Assembly (NCBI GenBank): GCA_037176885.1
Contig: JAWWNJ010000007.1
Location: 434,001 to 498,000, forward strand
Length of the DNA: 64,000 bases
Direction of reading: 5' to 3'
Source: Favolaschia claudopus
Lineage: Eukaryota; Basidiomycota; Agaricomycetes; Agaricales; Mycenaceae
This document shows positions 47,939 through 60,650 of this stretch, piece after piece (position 1 is the first letter of the stretch; the number at the start of each line of letters is the position of its first letter). The translations under genes were made by a program, and so were the position numbers. The notes beneath the pieces were generated by a model that was not told where the DNA came from, did no database searches, and worked only from the letters and a program-made list of their open reading frames with translations.

Positions 47939-49878
47939 ATCCATTCAGAGTCGAATCAACGTATGTGAAGTCTCTTCTTCTCTGTACCAAAGATGCTGTT
48001 TCTAACGCTCTTTTCAGCCCTTTTTCTCCAGGATTTTGGCCGCCGGCAGGCAAACCCCGCCCCGACGTATAAAGCAGCATCCCCGCCCGTCATTCATCAC
48101 CTCCGTCGTCGTTCGGCGCCGCGGAGCGGCGCTATCCTTTCTCTCCAGGTAAGTATTTGAGTACTCCATTTTCCCTCAATCTGACACGAAATTTTCAGAG
48201 TTTCTGGCCGCCGGCAGGCTAATACTGCCCCCGACGCATGCAGCAGCGGATTCCGCGCGCACCCATCAAATCTTTGGTTGTTGCCGTCGTCACCGCCGCG
48301 CCGCGCAGCGGCGCGCATAGCTTTGACACGACCTATCGACGTCCCGCGAGCGGGACTTCAGCTGAGGTACTTACCTTTCCTTTACTTTTTTCATTCTTTT
48401 CACGCGTTTTTTTCAGAGGTTTTGGCTGCCGGCAGGCAAATACGAAGCATCAAGCAGCGGGTTCTCCAGCTGTTCTCCAAGACTTTCGTTGTTGTTGCCG
48501 CTGCTGCGCCGCGCAGCGGCGCTATACCCTTTGACTAGACGTATCGCCGCCCGGCGAGTCGTTGTTTTGGTGAGCTTGATTTCCTGTGACTTACGGTTTC
48601 TTCTCTTACTCTTTTTTACCAGAATTTTGTAACTTACGGAAGTTTTTCTTGACGTCGGTTAGTTTGGGTGAGGTAAGTATTCCTTTCTTTTGTTGAGTCA
48701 AGTCTTTACCCAAGGCAGCCCAAGCCGTCGCCATGTCACGCGTGCCGGGTTACTTGCGCGGGCGAGGTGTTCCTCACATAAAGTGAGCGACTTCTCTTTT
48801 CATCATTTGGTTCAACTCTCATTCAACTCAGTGTTGCTGTCGCCGCAAAGTCGACCTCGACTTCAAACCTCGATATTTCGACGTCCGCCGAGCGACGTCT
48901 CCTTCCCCATTGTGCGTACGTTTTCGCACTCATCCTCTATGCTTTTGTACTCACTTACACCACCAGAATTCAAAAAATTTCCGCTGCGCGGCCTTCATCA
49001 TCAACTTGAACATCAACCCCCAAAATCAAAAATTCGATTTTTGTGCGTCCGCCGAGCGATGCTTTCACCTGGTAATTGATCAGGTATGTTTCTCCTCTCT
49101 TCCTTCTTGATTCCTCGCTAATCCCAGAGCTCTAGAGAATTTCCTTCCCGCTGCGCGGGCCATTCCTCGACGCTGACACCCCATTTCGGAAATCCGAGAT
49201 TTCGCGCTCCCGCGAGCAAGGTTTTGAGCTTGGTGGTATTTAGGTGCGTACTATCACTCTATTCCATGTCCTTCCGTGCTAATCTTTAGTGCTCGATTTT
49301 TTTTCAATTTTTTTTCTTTCCGCTGCGCGGCGCACACTCAAACCACAAGGCCAACAACGTCAAATCTCTGGACTCTTCAAGACTCGATTTTTTTTTCTTC
49401 GCTGCGCGGCTGCATTCGTGCGTACGCTACGCTTTCCACTCTATTCTTCTTCAACCTAACAAATTCCTCTCCAAGTCCACATTTTTTTAGGCTGCGCGGC
49501 GTTGTCGACAAATTCAAATACTTCAACTTTCCAGGCTCTTGAAGTTCTTGTCTACAGCACTGATTTGGTGAGTTTTCCTTCTCCATATTCTTGCTTTGCT
49601 GACTCTGAGAATCTGCCCATGGCCTCCAGCGCTTCAAGTTCACCCGGATTTCAAATTGACGAGGTAAGCACCGACTTCAAATTTTCTACTACGTACAAGT
49701 TCAGGGTCTTCACCCCGGTAGTCAGTGGATCTAGATCTGTAAATTTGAGATCTCCGCCGTAGATTAGCGTCGGTAGACTGTCCCTGAAACGGAGCGGGAA
49801 ACGGGCTTCGCAAGGGTGTAAAATTCAAATTTTCTTCTCGGTTGGAGTTGTATGTAAAGAGCGAATAAACCCCTTTGA
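47939..49878 (+). other. Plus-strand exon-intron array, copy B
   Basis: It equals 16991-18930 with at least one substitution (49295 G for 18347 A). The intron series is preserved, for example 48149-48198, 48367-48416 and 48570-48622. It ends with AATAAA at 49864-49869. Confidence 0.55.
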
Positions 49879-50738
49879 GACCCGCTCCGAAAAGATATAA
49901 GTTGGGGGCTGGCAAGTCGCTTGCGACCTTGGTCGCGCGGCGAGCTTAGTCGTGTGGTGAGCGTGTCGGTGGCTGGAAATTGCCTTTTTGGGAGGTCAAA
50001 GCGGTATCAGAAGCAACTCGATATCTTCCGCCTTGTAGTCGTCTAAATAAACCACATGCCTCCCAAATCCACTGGTATTCCTGAACTTTCCCCTGTACAA
50101 GCAAAATCGTCAGCGTAACTCATAACAATACAGTCGCAAGGAATTTCAAATATAGAAACTCACAATCCACCACCCTTAACAATCGTCAACCCCGGCGGCG
50201 CCAACAAATGCGTCAACACCCCATAAGACGACTCTCCCAATAACAAGACATCGCTCCGACTCAACACACGCAAATCATCCAGCGCCTGTGTCTGCGGCGA
50301 ATCCAACAACGTATACTCCTCTGCTTCCAGATTGAGTAAAGCGATGACCGCGCGGTCGGCTTCCTCCATCGCGATTGTGATTTCGAGTGGGTTGGAGGAG
50401 AAGGCTCGGAGATCGGTGAGGACGCGCGCGATGTCGGGGAAGTTCATGGAGCCGTAGAAGTCGTGTGTGGAGATGTCGGTGCCTGGCGGAGGCGCGGTGT
50501 CGCCCCATCTAATGTGGATGCCGACGGAAAGTCGGCGGGAGGGGTCAGATGAATAGGGAAGAGGATGGGCGGCCGATGGTGATGATGATGAGGGTGGTGG
50601 GATGAGGCGCGAGCGGACCCAGGGCATGATGCATCCGTTGAGGTCTTGCATGAGCTGACTCACACCAGATTGAATGAATTTATGGTTAGGAAGAGAAGAA
50701 CAACCCACCTCATCGACCTCTGTATCCAAAATACCCGT

Positions 50739-51375
50739 TGATGCGCTAGCTAACTGTCTAGCGGTGTATCGCTCGGCAGTCAGAGGCAGAAATATACGAG
50801 TGCTCCAAAATGCGACGGTGCCGAGACTGGCAAGCTGCGGCGACGGCGACGGCGAGGAGAGAGCGAGAGAAACGACGGCGAGGATGAGAAAGACACGCTA
50901 AGCGGAGGCGGAGACGTAGACAAGAACACAAGAAGCAAAGTCGGAGGCGGCGGCGAGACGGAGACAAAAACTAATATAGCGGGACTTCTGAAGGTGCAAA
51001 AGTGATCATATTCGTCTAGAGAGACTACTATATATACAGAAATCGATAGGAGTGAGTACAATGCAGTATATGAAACTAAAACTCAGCGGAACTAAAAACA
51101 TAACAAGACTCGATGAAATATCTGAAGTCTCGCGGAAAGTCGGAAGAGGGCGGTGAAAAGCAGTGAGAATAAACAAGACTTGAGGTCATAGATGACGCGA
51201 GGAGAGATAGAGAGAAATGGAACGTGATAGAGAGGTGAGACGAACGGCGAGGTGAGCGGGACGTGGTGGAAGGAAGCAAGAGGAAATGATGGCTTTGTCC
51301 CAGAAGATGCCGACAAACAGCTGATGCCGTATGGGCGCTTGGGTGTCCGTGATCAGCGCTCGAGCGCGCTCAACA
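50739..51375 (-). repeat. 3' LTR (637 bp)
   Basis: It is identical to 57706-58342 in a by-eye comparison. On the coding strand it starts TGTTGAGCGCGCTCGAGC and ends GCTAGCGCATCA. Confidence 0.9.
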
Positions 51376-51384
51376 TCTCCTCCC
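51376..51384 (-). other. Polypurine tract
   Basis: On the coding strand GGGAGGAGA directly precedes the 3' LTR, the expected primer site for plus-strand DNA synthesis. A second TCAGTCGGGAGGA copy lies about 180 bp upstream (complement at 51553-51565). Confidence 0.6.
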
Positions 51385-51580
51385 GACTGAAAATGTGACT
51401 GTCCTCAGTCACTCGCCGAGATTCGAGAAGAACAACAAGAATATGAAAGGCTCAGTATATCATCATAGCCCGAGGCTCCGTTGGAACGAAGGAACCGCGC
51501 AAATTGCCGACAATGAGACGCAATGCGACTTTGAATGAGGATGCAAAAAATCCTCCCGACTGAAGCATGAACCGGGGGAG

Positions 51581-54500
51581 CTAGTCATCGATCTGGGCGG
51601 AAGGGGTAGCGGATGGAATCTCAGATAAGTCGAATTCTACTTCATCTGGATCGTCGAGTGTGGATTGCTCGAGTTCGCGAAGGCGGTCGGTATCGATGTC
51701 AAGAAAATCGTGAAGTGGTGGGAGCGGGATAGATTGACGGGCAAAATATGGTATGACACGGAAGGCGGCTATCGGTCGATGGAAGACAGAGCCATCAAGC
51801 TCGCAAATGATGTAGGCACCGCCGCGGTTACGGGAAATAACAATGAGCGGGCCCAGGTAACGTTTTCTCATCTTCTTGCCTATTGCTTTTTCGATGGCAG
51901 TATTACGCATCAAGACGAGATCACCGCGTTTGAAGTTGTAATCATGAAGAGTGGCGGCATGCTCGATTTCGAAGCGGATGGCGGCGCGTAAGCGCGCTTC
52001 AAAGACCGCGGAATGAAGCTGAGAGAGTTGGTCGCGGCGCTTCTGGAGAGTAACGGCGCGGCGGGAGATGAGTTCGGTGGTCGTAAGGGTAGATTCGGGT
52101 GGAGGGAGAAGGTATGTCGCTTCCGAAATATCGAGGGGTATGAGCGGATGAGTTCCTGTTACGGCGAAATAAGGTGAGCAGCCCATTCGTCTGCGAACGG
52201 TGACACGGTCTGCCCAGAATACTGAATAAGTCGCAGAACTCCATTTAGATTGCTCGCCCTCAACAGCCTTGAACAAGCTTTCTCGGACGTCGAAGTGCGC
52301 ACGCTCGATAAGGCCGTTGGCGCGGGAGTTGTAACCGGATATGCGGATATGGTGAATATGGTATTTCGATGCAAGGTGAGCCAATGCTTTGAGAAACGGA
52401 GGTCCATTGTCGGTAACAATTTCGACTAGAGTGCCCCATCGGCAGATAAGGTCTTGGAATATCCAGTCTGCGATGGATTTCCCGGTTTCTTGGCGAAGCA
52501 TACGAAATTCGGGGTAATGGGAAAGGGAACAGCGGCCGTGCACAATGTATTTGAAGCCACCGCTGGTAGGCATGTGCATCGTGTCCATGTAGACCTTTGC
52601 GAATAGAGGTGCGGGGACGGCGACGGTAGGAGGAATCAAGATTTTCTGCGCTTGTCGGAGCTGACAGATGTGGCAGGTCAAAATCCACCAGTTGATATCG
52701 TCTGCCAAATGAGGCCACCAAAATCGCTCGGTGAGCAGCGCGCGAGTTGCGAAAAATCCCTTGTGGCCAACGTCGTCGTGAGCAGAAGAAAGAATGAACA
52801 AGCGGCGCTCGGTGGGAACAACGAGTTTGTGTCGAGACTGAGGGTCTTTTCGCCAAAGTTGGTCGTTGTAAGGGTAAAATTCCATGCAGTACCTGACGAA
52901 AGATTTATAATCCTTGTCAGACATATCGCGGGGACGTTGGAGATTGGAATGCCAAACGCGGACTAAATCAACGCGGGCATCGGCAAGACGAGCGGCGTCG
53001 GATCGAGGGGACATTGTCGTATGAAAGGGAAGGGGGAGCAGGTTGTCCATCGGGGACGAGATCGGCAGCGAGGGTGGCGACAGTATATTGCGGTCGGCGA
53101 ACGTATGGCGAGTCGTTAATTTGGTGCATAAATCCGTGGACCTGATCAATCCAATCATCGAAGTCGTCCTCTGGTTCAGGTTCATCACCAGGTTGCGGTG
53201 GACGACGCGAGAGCCCATCAGGGCCATGCATAACGCCAGGAACGTGGACGAGGGTGAAGTGGAAGGTAAGGATCGCGAGAATCCAACGATTCATGCTAGC
53301 GCTGGGTTGAAGGTCGGGGTTGGAGAGCATACCCTTGATGTAACGGGCATCAACCTCAACAACTAGGTTGCGCACGCCAATAAGATAAATCTTCCATGAT
53401 CTGAGAGCGCGGAATAGACCATAGAGTTCGAGTTTTGGTTGCGAGAAGCGAGATTCGCGATCGTTGAGAGTAATCGAGCCAAATCGGGCGTAGTAGCGGC
53501 GGGAGAGGTCGTTTGGGTCGCATTGGCAGAGTAAAAACCCTACCGCGTGGCCGGAGGTGTCGACTCCGAGAATGCAGGGAGATATGGAGGTGTAGTCTAT
53601 GGGGCGGAGAGCGGGTGAATGTACAAGGGCGAATTTTAAATCTTCCTGCGCGGAAATTTGCGCTGGGCCGAAGGAAAAAGGCATATCTTTACGAGTGAGG
53701 AGCGTGAGGGGGTGTGCACGGTGGGCAAAATTGCGAATGAAAATTCGGCAGACACCAATGGTGCCTAGGAAGGCGCGAACTTCGGTGAGAGATGAGCAGG
53801 GACCCCAGTTGAGAATCTTATCGACACGCTTCTCATCGGGAATACGGCCTTCGGGGGTGCAGACGTGACCGACGACGGTGATCTTCTCAGCGCAGAGGAC
53901 ACTTTTAATACCAGAGAAAGTGCCACCGCAATATTTCATGCGTTGAACAATGCGGTTCAAATTGGTAAAGTGTCCCAAATAAAACGACGAATCCCAGGAT
54001 TTTCGGGAATTGTTTCGAATGAACCGTCTGGAAGAATGTAGCGCACGGCGGGACCGCGGAAGGGGACGTCGTCAATGTAGGGAATGGTGAAATCAGGGAT
54101 CTCGGGTTGAAGAATGAATGTAACATCGTCGTGAAAGATTGGAACGGAATTAGACCAACCCATGGGAAGGGTGACCATGCGAAGAGCGCCGTAAGGAGTT
54201 TGGAAGGTGGTATAGTCACGGGAGGATGTAGCGAGAAGCCGTTCGTCGTAGCCAACATACAGATCGAGCATTGCGCCGCAAGCGCGTCCGGCAAATTGTT
54301 CGGACGCTAAAAGATCTGTGAAGGGCATGACACCCGAGTGCTGAATCGTAACCGCATTCAACGGTTCGAGAGCGTGGACTAACGGAGACTGGTACCATCC
54401 TTCTTCACAACGCAAAACCAACGAGATCGGTAAGAAGAATTGGACGGTTCATAAACACCAGCGTCGATTTTGGTTCGGATGACTTTACAAACTTCGTCAT

Positions 54501-55948
54501 AAATGCCAGGAGGGATAGGAATGTTGCGTTGAACCCAGGGAGTGTGAGGCATGACTGGCATAATCGACGGGAGGGAAAAAGTCGGTGCGGAAGCGGCCGC
54601 GTTCGGAATCTTCCCATGCGAAGGCGCCGTTCTGCAAGCACATGAAATGGTGCATGAGACGCCGCTCTTCGGGCCAAAGAAAATCGTCTGAATGCAGCTG
54701 ATCAAGCGCGTCTCGACGTTCGGCAGTATAGCGACCGGTGGGAGTGAATGGAGGGGGATTGGGATCAAGAGAAGGCATGTCGGCGAGGGGGTCGCCAAGA
54801 ATATTGCGCACGATTCGAAATTTATCAGGCAAACTGCCAAGAACCGGACGAACTTTTTGAGAAACTGGTTTATATTTCTTCTTTGCGTAAATTTCAGCGA
54901 TGGGAGGAAGATTGTGGTGGGGGGAGAATCCAGAAATAGATGACGAAAAAATGGGATGTGAAGATGGCGTAGGAGTGGGGTACGGAGAATGAGAAGAATA
55001 TATGGGAATGAAATCATCACCGCGAGTTGAATCGCGAGACGAAGAGAATGCCGGTTGAACGACAGTGTGCGCACATAGGACAGTGTCCGAATGCTGATTT
55101 AAATTCGTACAAGCCGTCAAATAGGCGTGTTGGATGTGCGGGAGGGTGTCCGATGCGAGTGCCGTAGTAGATTCAATAATAAAGTTACCGGGGTTGTTAG
55201 GGTCGGAGACGATCACGACCGCGAGCTCTCCTTGATCAGGAATCAATTCCTCGAGTTCGGAAAAACCTGGGGGCGATGGCGAGCGCTACCGCGGGGAATA
55301 GTGGGGGATAGTCACAACTTTGTCGGTATTCGGATCTTTAATCGTGATAGTCTGGTCGTCATTGGCGTGATTGCGAATCAAGCTCTGAGTCAAAACATCG
55401 AAGGGACGGCCTAGAAGTACGTCGTAGGCGGGATTGCGAATGATGTGGACTTGGAGGTAGAGTGTGATGTCGCCAAAGCGGAAAGGGACATTACGAGCGA
55501 GGCCGAGAGAGGAATTATAGGCCCCGTTTGCTGATTGCATGCGTAGAATAACTCGAGGGTCATAAGAAAGCGCTAAATCATGGCAGATAGCTTCTGACAT
55601 CGCAATAACCTGCGAGCCGCCATCGACAATGCATTCGACTTGCATTTGATTGTCGATGATGGGCATAACGGAGCGGATAGCGGTAGATTCGGAAGAAACG
55701 GCTAAGTCATCTGGGAATTTTCCAGCGTCATAATAGACAGCAAGCGGGTCTGGGACAAAGACACCGCCTGGTGGAAGATGAGCCTGGGAAGATGTGGTGT
55801 AGGTGGCGGGAAGAGAATCCATCATCGCAGTATAACGAGCGTCTTGATGGCGCTGTTCGTCGAGGGTCTCGTGGGGAAAATCTGAGTTGGCGAAGGGGAG
55901 AGTAGAATCAACAACATTAATAAACGTGTTGACTGAAGCAGCATTCTC
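51581..55948 (-). pseudogene. Pol of the gypsy element (protease, RT, RNase H, integrase), frame-broken
   Basis: Reading down the minus strand: an aspartic protease region with VECIVDGGSQVIAMSE (the usual Asp-Ser-Gly appears as Asp-Gly-Gly); reverse transcriptase with YEPSNSSYRSRWFCVVKKDG and the catalytic YIDD (IPYIDDVPFRGP); RNase H with GVDTSGHAVGFLL and ELYGLFRALRSW; integrase with an HHCC finger (GHKG...CHICQLRQ) and DDE residues in VYMDTMHMP, IVTDNGPPF and NGLIERAHFDVRESL. The integrase frame 53030-51581 is uninterrupted. Breaks: in-frame TAG at 55286-55288 and single-base shifts near 54565, 54380, 53974 and 53034. The parts resemble common agaricomycete gypsy elements closely. Confidence 0.85.
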
Positions 55949-57452
55949 AGGTTTTGTCTTTGGGGGGTGCACGACGCGCCGAGGTAACCTCGCGCATTCG
56001 CGAACGTACTTCCGGTGCCAGGGAAAGAAGTTGACGTTGAGTGAGAGTGATGGGTGCGTCGAGCGAGGACTGAAATACGGTTGCAGCATCCTTCTCGTTA
56101 TAAACCGGCGCGGTGGTACGGTAAGCAGGATTGCCTTTATTTTGCGCAGGAGGTAAACCAAGATTTCGATCCGTGGGAGGGGCATACGCAGCGTCGCGAG
56201 CGTTGGAAAATGGATGGGGAGGCGATGTGTCTGTGTTCGGAGTGGGCGCAGCAGGAGGAGTGGCGTTGGAAGCGGAAGGAATATTGGTTTGGGGTGGAGG
56301 AATGGTACGATCAGAAGTTTCGTCGGAACGCTTCTCGGCAAGAGCCTTCTTGGCCTGCGAGCGAGTTAATAGCGTCTGGTACTCATTCATCAAAGTCTGC
56401 ATGCGTTCCTCGTCGGAGAGGGTAACGGCAAGAGTGGCAGCGGGAGTGGACAAATGATCAATTGCGACTTCAACCATGAGCTGGACAACACCGAGTTTAC
56501 CAGGATTCTCGGCGTGCCATTTTTCAATGCGTTCGCGAAGGTTCTTTCCGGTGACAGTGCGGGGAACGAAGGAGCCGTTGGGGAGAACCACGCGGTTCTC
56601 GGAATTGCGGATGCATTTACCGCATTTAATGTCCTCGTCAACGTGCGGGCAAGCGCCGATGAAATGATCGCCGCTGCAATACGTACAGCCGTCGGGACGC
56701 TTTCGCTGGCCATTGCCGCTTGCAGTGTCGGGCTTGGCTGCGATGACCTTAATAAGTTCGGCCACGCTGCTGACAAGAGCTGTGATGCCGGGGGTCGGGT
56801 TTAATTTCGACGGTAGCGGGAGCGGGGGAGGAAGTGGAAGAGGGAGGAGTGAAAACAGATGAGCCGCTCGAACCCGCAAGGGCGAATTCGGCAGCTTCGT
56901 ACATGTCGGCGAGGGCGTATGGATCCGCGGGATGGATGTCAGGCTTCTTGATCTGTAAGCGCTGACGAATTTCGGACGCAAATGAACCTGGAGACATAGC
57001 GCGGAGGAAGGCGCGGCTTTGTTCAGCCTCTGATAGACGCTTTTTCGAAATGAGATAGGTAGTGATGCGGAGGAATTGGCGGTTAAAACGTGGTGAGGTC
57101 GTCGAGGGAGAGAATACCGGTGCGAGAATAGCGGCCAACGAGGGAGTCGAGATCTCGAACCTCGAGGCGGCGGTCGTCGTCGTTACCAGCATAAAGCTTG
57201 AGCACCTCGGATTTGAAGTCATCGAAAGACTTGTTGGCGTCATGAAAAGTTCCGAGAGCTTCCCAAATCTCTTGGTCGAGGACAGACAGGAAACGTGTGG
57301 CATGCTGCTTCATCTCTTTATTGTCTTTGACCTCAGCGCGGTCAAGAAGAAATTCGAGGTCGGTAAAATAGCGGCGGAGCTCATGCGGCTTAGAAGCATC
57401 GAATTGTGGCGCGTTACGGTCCGCCGCGGGCAGGCATGGGAATGGGAGCCAT
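55949..57452 (-). pseudogene. Gag of the gypsy element, frame-broken
   Basis: It begins MAPIPMPARGGP at 57452, a start typical of this Gag family, then NAPQFDASKPHELRRYFTDL, LYAGNDDDR and EAEQSRAFLRAM. A CCHC-like knuckle follows (CTYCSGDHFIGAC). Single-base shifts occur near 57415, 57086 and 56792, and one at the C6 run 55962-55967 near the junction with Pol. Two of the four fall in C runs and one in a T run, so sequencing or assembly error should be excluded. An ordinary Gag-Pol frameshift could explain at most one. Confidence 0.8.
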
Positions 57453-57705
57453 TGTGTCGGGTGAAGATGAGGAAGAAGACGAGGAAGACGAGGACGAAGA
57501 GGACGAAGAAAGCGAGAGGTCGTAGTGATGAGATAGATGGTTGGGAACGACCTGAAAGAAGTCGACAAACGGGTCGGAATCGAGAAGGTTGGCGGGGTTC
57601 TGTGAGATAGCGAGTAATTCGTCGCGAAGATCGCGAAGAGAGTTACGCCGCAGGTTACGAGAGGAACCAGAAGCAATTTTGAAACCCTCGCGGTGGGCTC
57701 CAAAA

Positions 57706-58342
57706 TGATGCGCTAGCTAACTGTCTAGCGGTGTATCGCTCGGCAGTCAGAGGCAGAAATATACGAGTGCTCCAAAATGCGACGGTGCCGAGACTGGCAA
57801 GCTGCGGCGACGGCGACGGCGAGGAGAGAGCGAGAGAAACGACGGCGAGGATGAGAAAGACACGCTAAGCGGAGGCGGAGACGTAGACAAGAACACAAGA
57901 AGCAAAGTCGGAGGCGGCGGCGAGACGGAGACAAAAACTAATATAGCGGGACTTCTGAAGGTGCAAAAGTGATCATATTCGTCTAGAGAGACTACTATAT
58001 ATACAGAAATCGATAGGAGTGAGTACAATGCAGTATATGAAACTAAAACTCAGCGGAACTAAAAACATAACAAGACTCGATGAAATATCTGAAGTCTCGC
58101 GGAAAGTCGGAAGAGGGCGGTGAAAAGCAGTGAGAATAAACAAGACTTGAGGTCATAGATGACGCGAGGAGAGATAGAGAGAAATGGAACGTGATAGAGA
58201 GGTGAGACGAACGGCGAGGTGAGCGGGACGTGGTGGAAGGAAGCAAGAGGAAATGATGGCTTTGTCCCAGAAGATGCCGACAAACAGCTGATGCCGTATG
58301 GGCGCTTGGGTGTCCGTGATCAGCGCTCGAGCGCGCTCAACA
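57706..58342 (-). repeat. 5' LTR (637 bp) with TATA-like promoter
   Basis: It is identical to the 3' LTR by eye. A coding-strand TATATATAG lies near 57996 and is the likely core promoter. Immediately downstream of the LTR end the coding strand reads TTTTGGAGCCCACCGCGAG; the TGG suggests a tRNA primer site, but the tRNA is not identified. Confidence 0.85.
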
Positions 58343-58953
58343 CCGTACAATCCGCCATTCGAGTTCTGGCTTCGTCTAGCCTTGCGATTGCCGAGTCTTC
58401 CCCGGCACACCAGCCTCTAACAACAGCGTCGCGGTCCTCATGAGGTATAAAGTCTTGCATGCGGCATGCTTTGGTGACGTTGAGCGTTTGGGATTCGGCG
58501 TTGGCATTGTAAATGTCGGATTGCGAGTATCGGTGGTCCCAGACCTCGTTCCAGCCGAAATGAAGTGACGAATCGAGGACTTGTGATAGCACAATGCTTT
58601 GCTTGAAGTGTTGCAGTACCGACTGTGCTTAGGATAAACTAGTTAGTTTTAAATTCGAATTCCAAGAAGTGAAGCAATGCACGTACCCCCATTCCCTCTC
58701 CACCAAGCGGTCCCACTCGCAGATACATTCGGGGTGTTTGTTCTTCTGGAACTACGGCTGTCAGCGCCGGCGTACACAGCTGAAGCTGAATCTCCGCGAG
58801 CTTTGACTGCACATGCTCAGTCCGCACCGCGAACGAAAGGAATCCGACGACGACGAGTGTTGCAAAGACACATAGATAGGCGTAACGCCTCTTGTGTCTC
58901 CGCAGCGACGATGTCTTGCCTGCTGCGCTGGTGGGGAGGGCGTCGTACAACAT

Positions 58954-59557
58954 GTCGCTGGGAATGCGGCTCAAAAGTCATGAGAGTATATATTGAAGCC
59001 GGAGGGATGTATTTAGCACTGGCAGGAATCGTGTGGCGGAAATAGTCCGGATGGACTGCGTCGAGAATCTGGCCAAAGACAAAGACATGATAGATTGACC
59101 TTGAAGCCGAAGACATAGGGAGATTGTTCACGGGGCCGCCGCAGAAAGCAGATTTTGTTGTTTCTCATTCGTCCGCCTTGGGACAAAACTTTCAAGAAGA
59201 CCGTGACCATGGACCGGTCTAGAGCTATATTGGGTCTTCGAGGCAGTAAAAGACCGGGGTCCGGTGTGCGCCCGTGTACAACTTCCGGATTTTGAAGCTT
59301 AAGGCAAGGCTTAAGGTCAAAGTAGAGGGAAAGCTGTAGAGACCGATTATGTCCGAATCTGATGGAGCGGAGGGTCCGAAACTCCGACACCCTCCTTCCG
59401 CTCAACTCTCATGTCGTCCGTCTGCAACCCTCCAGAGACTCTAATGTCGTCCGTCTCTACGATACTACCCAATCATCGGTCTTCAAACTGCTCTTAAATC
59501 GCGGATTCCTCAAAAGTCAAGAAAAAGGAAATTTCCGAATCGACGGGTCTTCTCACG
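58954..59557. promoter_or_regulatory. Divergent promoter region, third copy
   Basis: It resembles 10012-10605 with small indels (for example the loss near 59166 and an AAGGCAAGGCTTAAGG addition near 59300). Similarity to the other copies falls off through this stretch. Confidence 0.35.
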
Positions 59558-60650
59558 GTGTTGTTTGTTCATGCTTCTGCCAGCGCACTTCCCGGCCACT
59601 CTCCCGCTCGTCGCACCCAACCACTCACTCGTCTTCGCGTTCGACACCGAACTCCGAGCCTCAGCTCACTCAAAGTGCGTCCACTTGTCCGCTCTCTCTT
59701 TCGTTTTCTCTGCTCACCCTTCTCAGCTTTCCTTCAAGCGCTTCCACCGCCCGACTCGATCTCCTCACCGACTCCTACGACGAACGCACCGACTACGTCA
59801 GCCAACGAATCTGTCGCGATGGAAACAAGGTGCGTCGTCACCACCTCGTTTGGCTCCCCACTTGACTCACGCATGCTCTCTACGTCGACTCAGACAGTGC
59901 CAACGCTTACCTCGTCACCGTCGACTGCCACCCGTGATCAAAACTGCACCCAGCGCGCTTCTTCAAAACGTCGTAAGTATCTCTCCTTGAGATCTAAGAG
60001 AAATCGAAATATATATGCTTACCTTCCGTCTCATAGCCCAGCCACTGCGTGCGTCGTCGGCGCTCGATGCTGCCACGTCAATTGGTGCTATGGGTCGACG
60101 CGCCGCCCCTCGCTACCTTGGAACGCCGGCGCCAGCACGCGGAAAACCGAAGGTGCGTCGCCGCTACCTTCTCCGTTTCCGTTTCTTAACTCACTCAAAC
60201 GATGCCCATGCCGACGCCGGCTCTCTCCACACCCTCTACCCCCGCTCTCCCGCCTCAAACTCCCCGCCAATCCCCTGTACTTCAAATCACACCGCCGCCG
60301 CCCTTCACTCCTGCGCCGCTCCCCCGAATCGCGGCCGATTCCGTAACGAATAACCTCATTATCAAGCCTCTCTTCTCCCGCCGCAGCGTCCTGACCCCGC
60401 CCCCTCGCATCCCGCCGCTCAAACTCGCGCCCTACAAGTCCCTTCACGGCCCAAATGCGCTGCAAGAACGCGCTCGTCTCTCCCACGCCCACTCTACCCC
60501 GCTCTCCGGACCCCTTCAACCGCGCTAACCCGCGGTACGCGCAAACGCGCCGCTCAACTCGCAAGACCTCTCGTCGACTCGTTACGCGCAAGCGCCCGGG
60601 CGCCTAAATCCCAAAATCGTCAAAGTCCGCACGAACGGACTCGGCACACC
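59558..60650 (+). other. C-rich plus-strand segment, diverged third copy
   Basis: It is shorter than 10606-12136, with several deletions. A GTGCGTCG...GACTCAG intron (about 59831-59898) and the GTAAGTAT...CATAG intron (about 59973-60036) remain. A proline-rich frame (60202-60528) is open but unrecognised. Confidence 0.4.

Larger units (their letters stand above)
50739..58342 (-). mobile_element. Ty3/gypsy LTR retrotransposon, 7.6 kb, defective gag-pol
   Basis: Two 637-bp LTRs with TG...CA ends flank a Gag-Pol region on the minus strand. A 4-bp duplication CCGT lies at 50735-50738 and 58343-58346. The order Gag, protease, reverse transcriptase, RNase H, integrase is that of Ty3/gypsy. About eight single-base frame changes and one TAG interrupt the coding region, while the LTRs look identical. 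It must therefore have been mobilised by proteins from another copy, or the interior contains sequence errors. Confidence 0.92.
20130..58686. repeat. 10,386-bp tandem unit, copy B, split by two insertions
   Basis: This is copy A shifted by 10,386 bp up to 24335, by 30,948 bp from 44892 to 50738, and by 38,556 bp from 58343 onward. The jumps equal the giant KDZ element plus 6 bp and the LTR element plus 4 bp. Similarity to copy A continues beyond 58686 into a third, progressively diverging partial copy. Confidence 0.85.
49996..58953 (-). pseudogene. Type II membrane, glycosyltransferase-like protein, copy 2, split by a retrotransposon
   Basis: Exon 1 (58953-58687), the first part of exon 2 (58622-58343), the rest of exon 2 (50738-50164) and exon 3 (50092-49996) correspond to the intact gene at 19048-20397. 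The LTR element at 50739-58342 sits in exon 2 after the codons for RMADCT. The two coding halves show no other damage in what I compared, so the gene was intact until a recent insertion. One change is visible in exon 1 (Ser to Gly, SAASK to SAAGK). Confidence 0.85.

Noticed and set aside
51581..57703. Programmed frameshifting as the explanation for the broken gag-pol
   Set aside because: One shift between Gag and Pol would be normal, but about eight shifts of both signs plus a stop, several within single domains, cannot be programmed.
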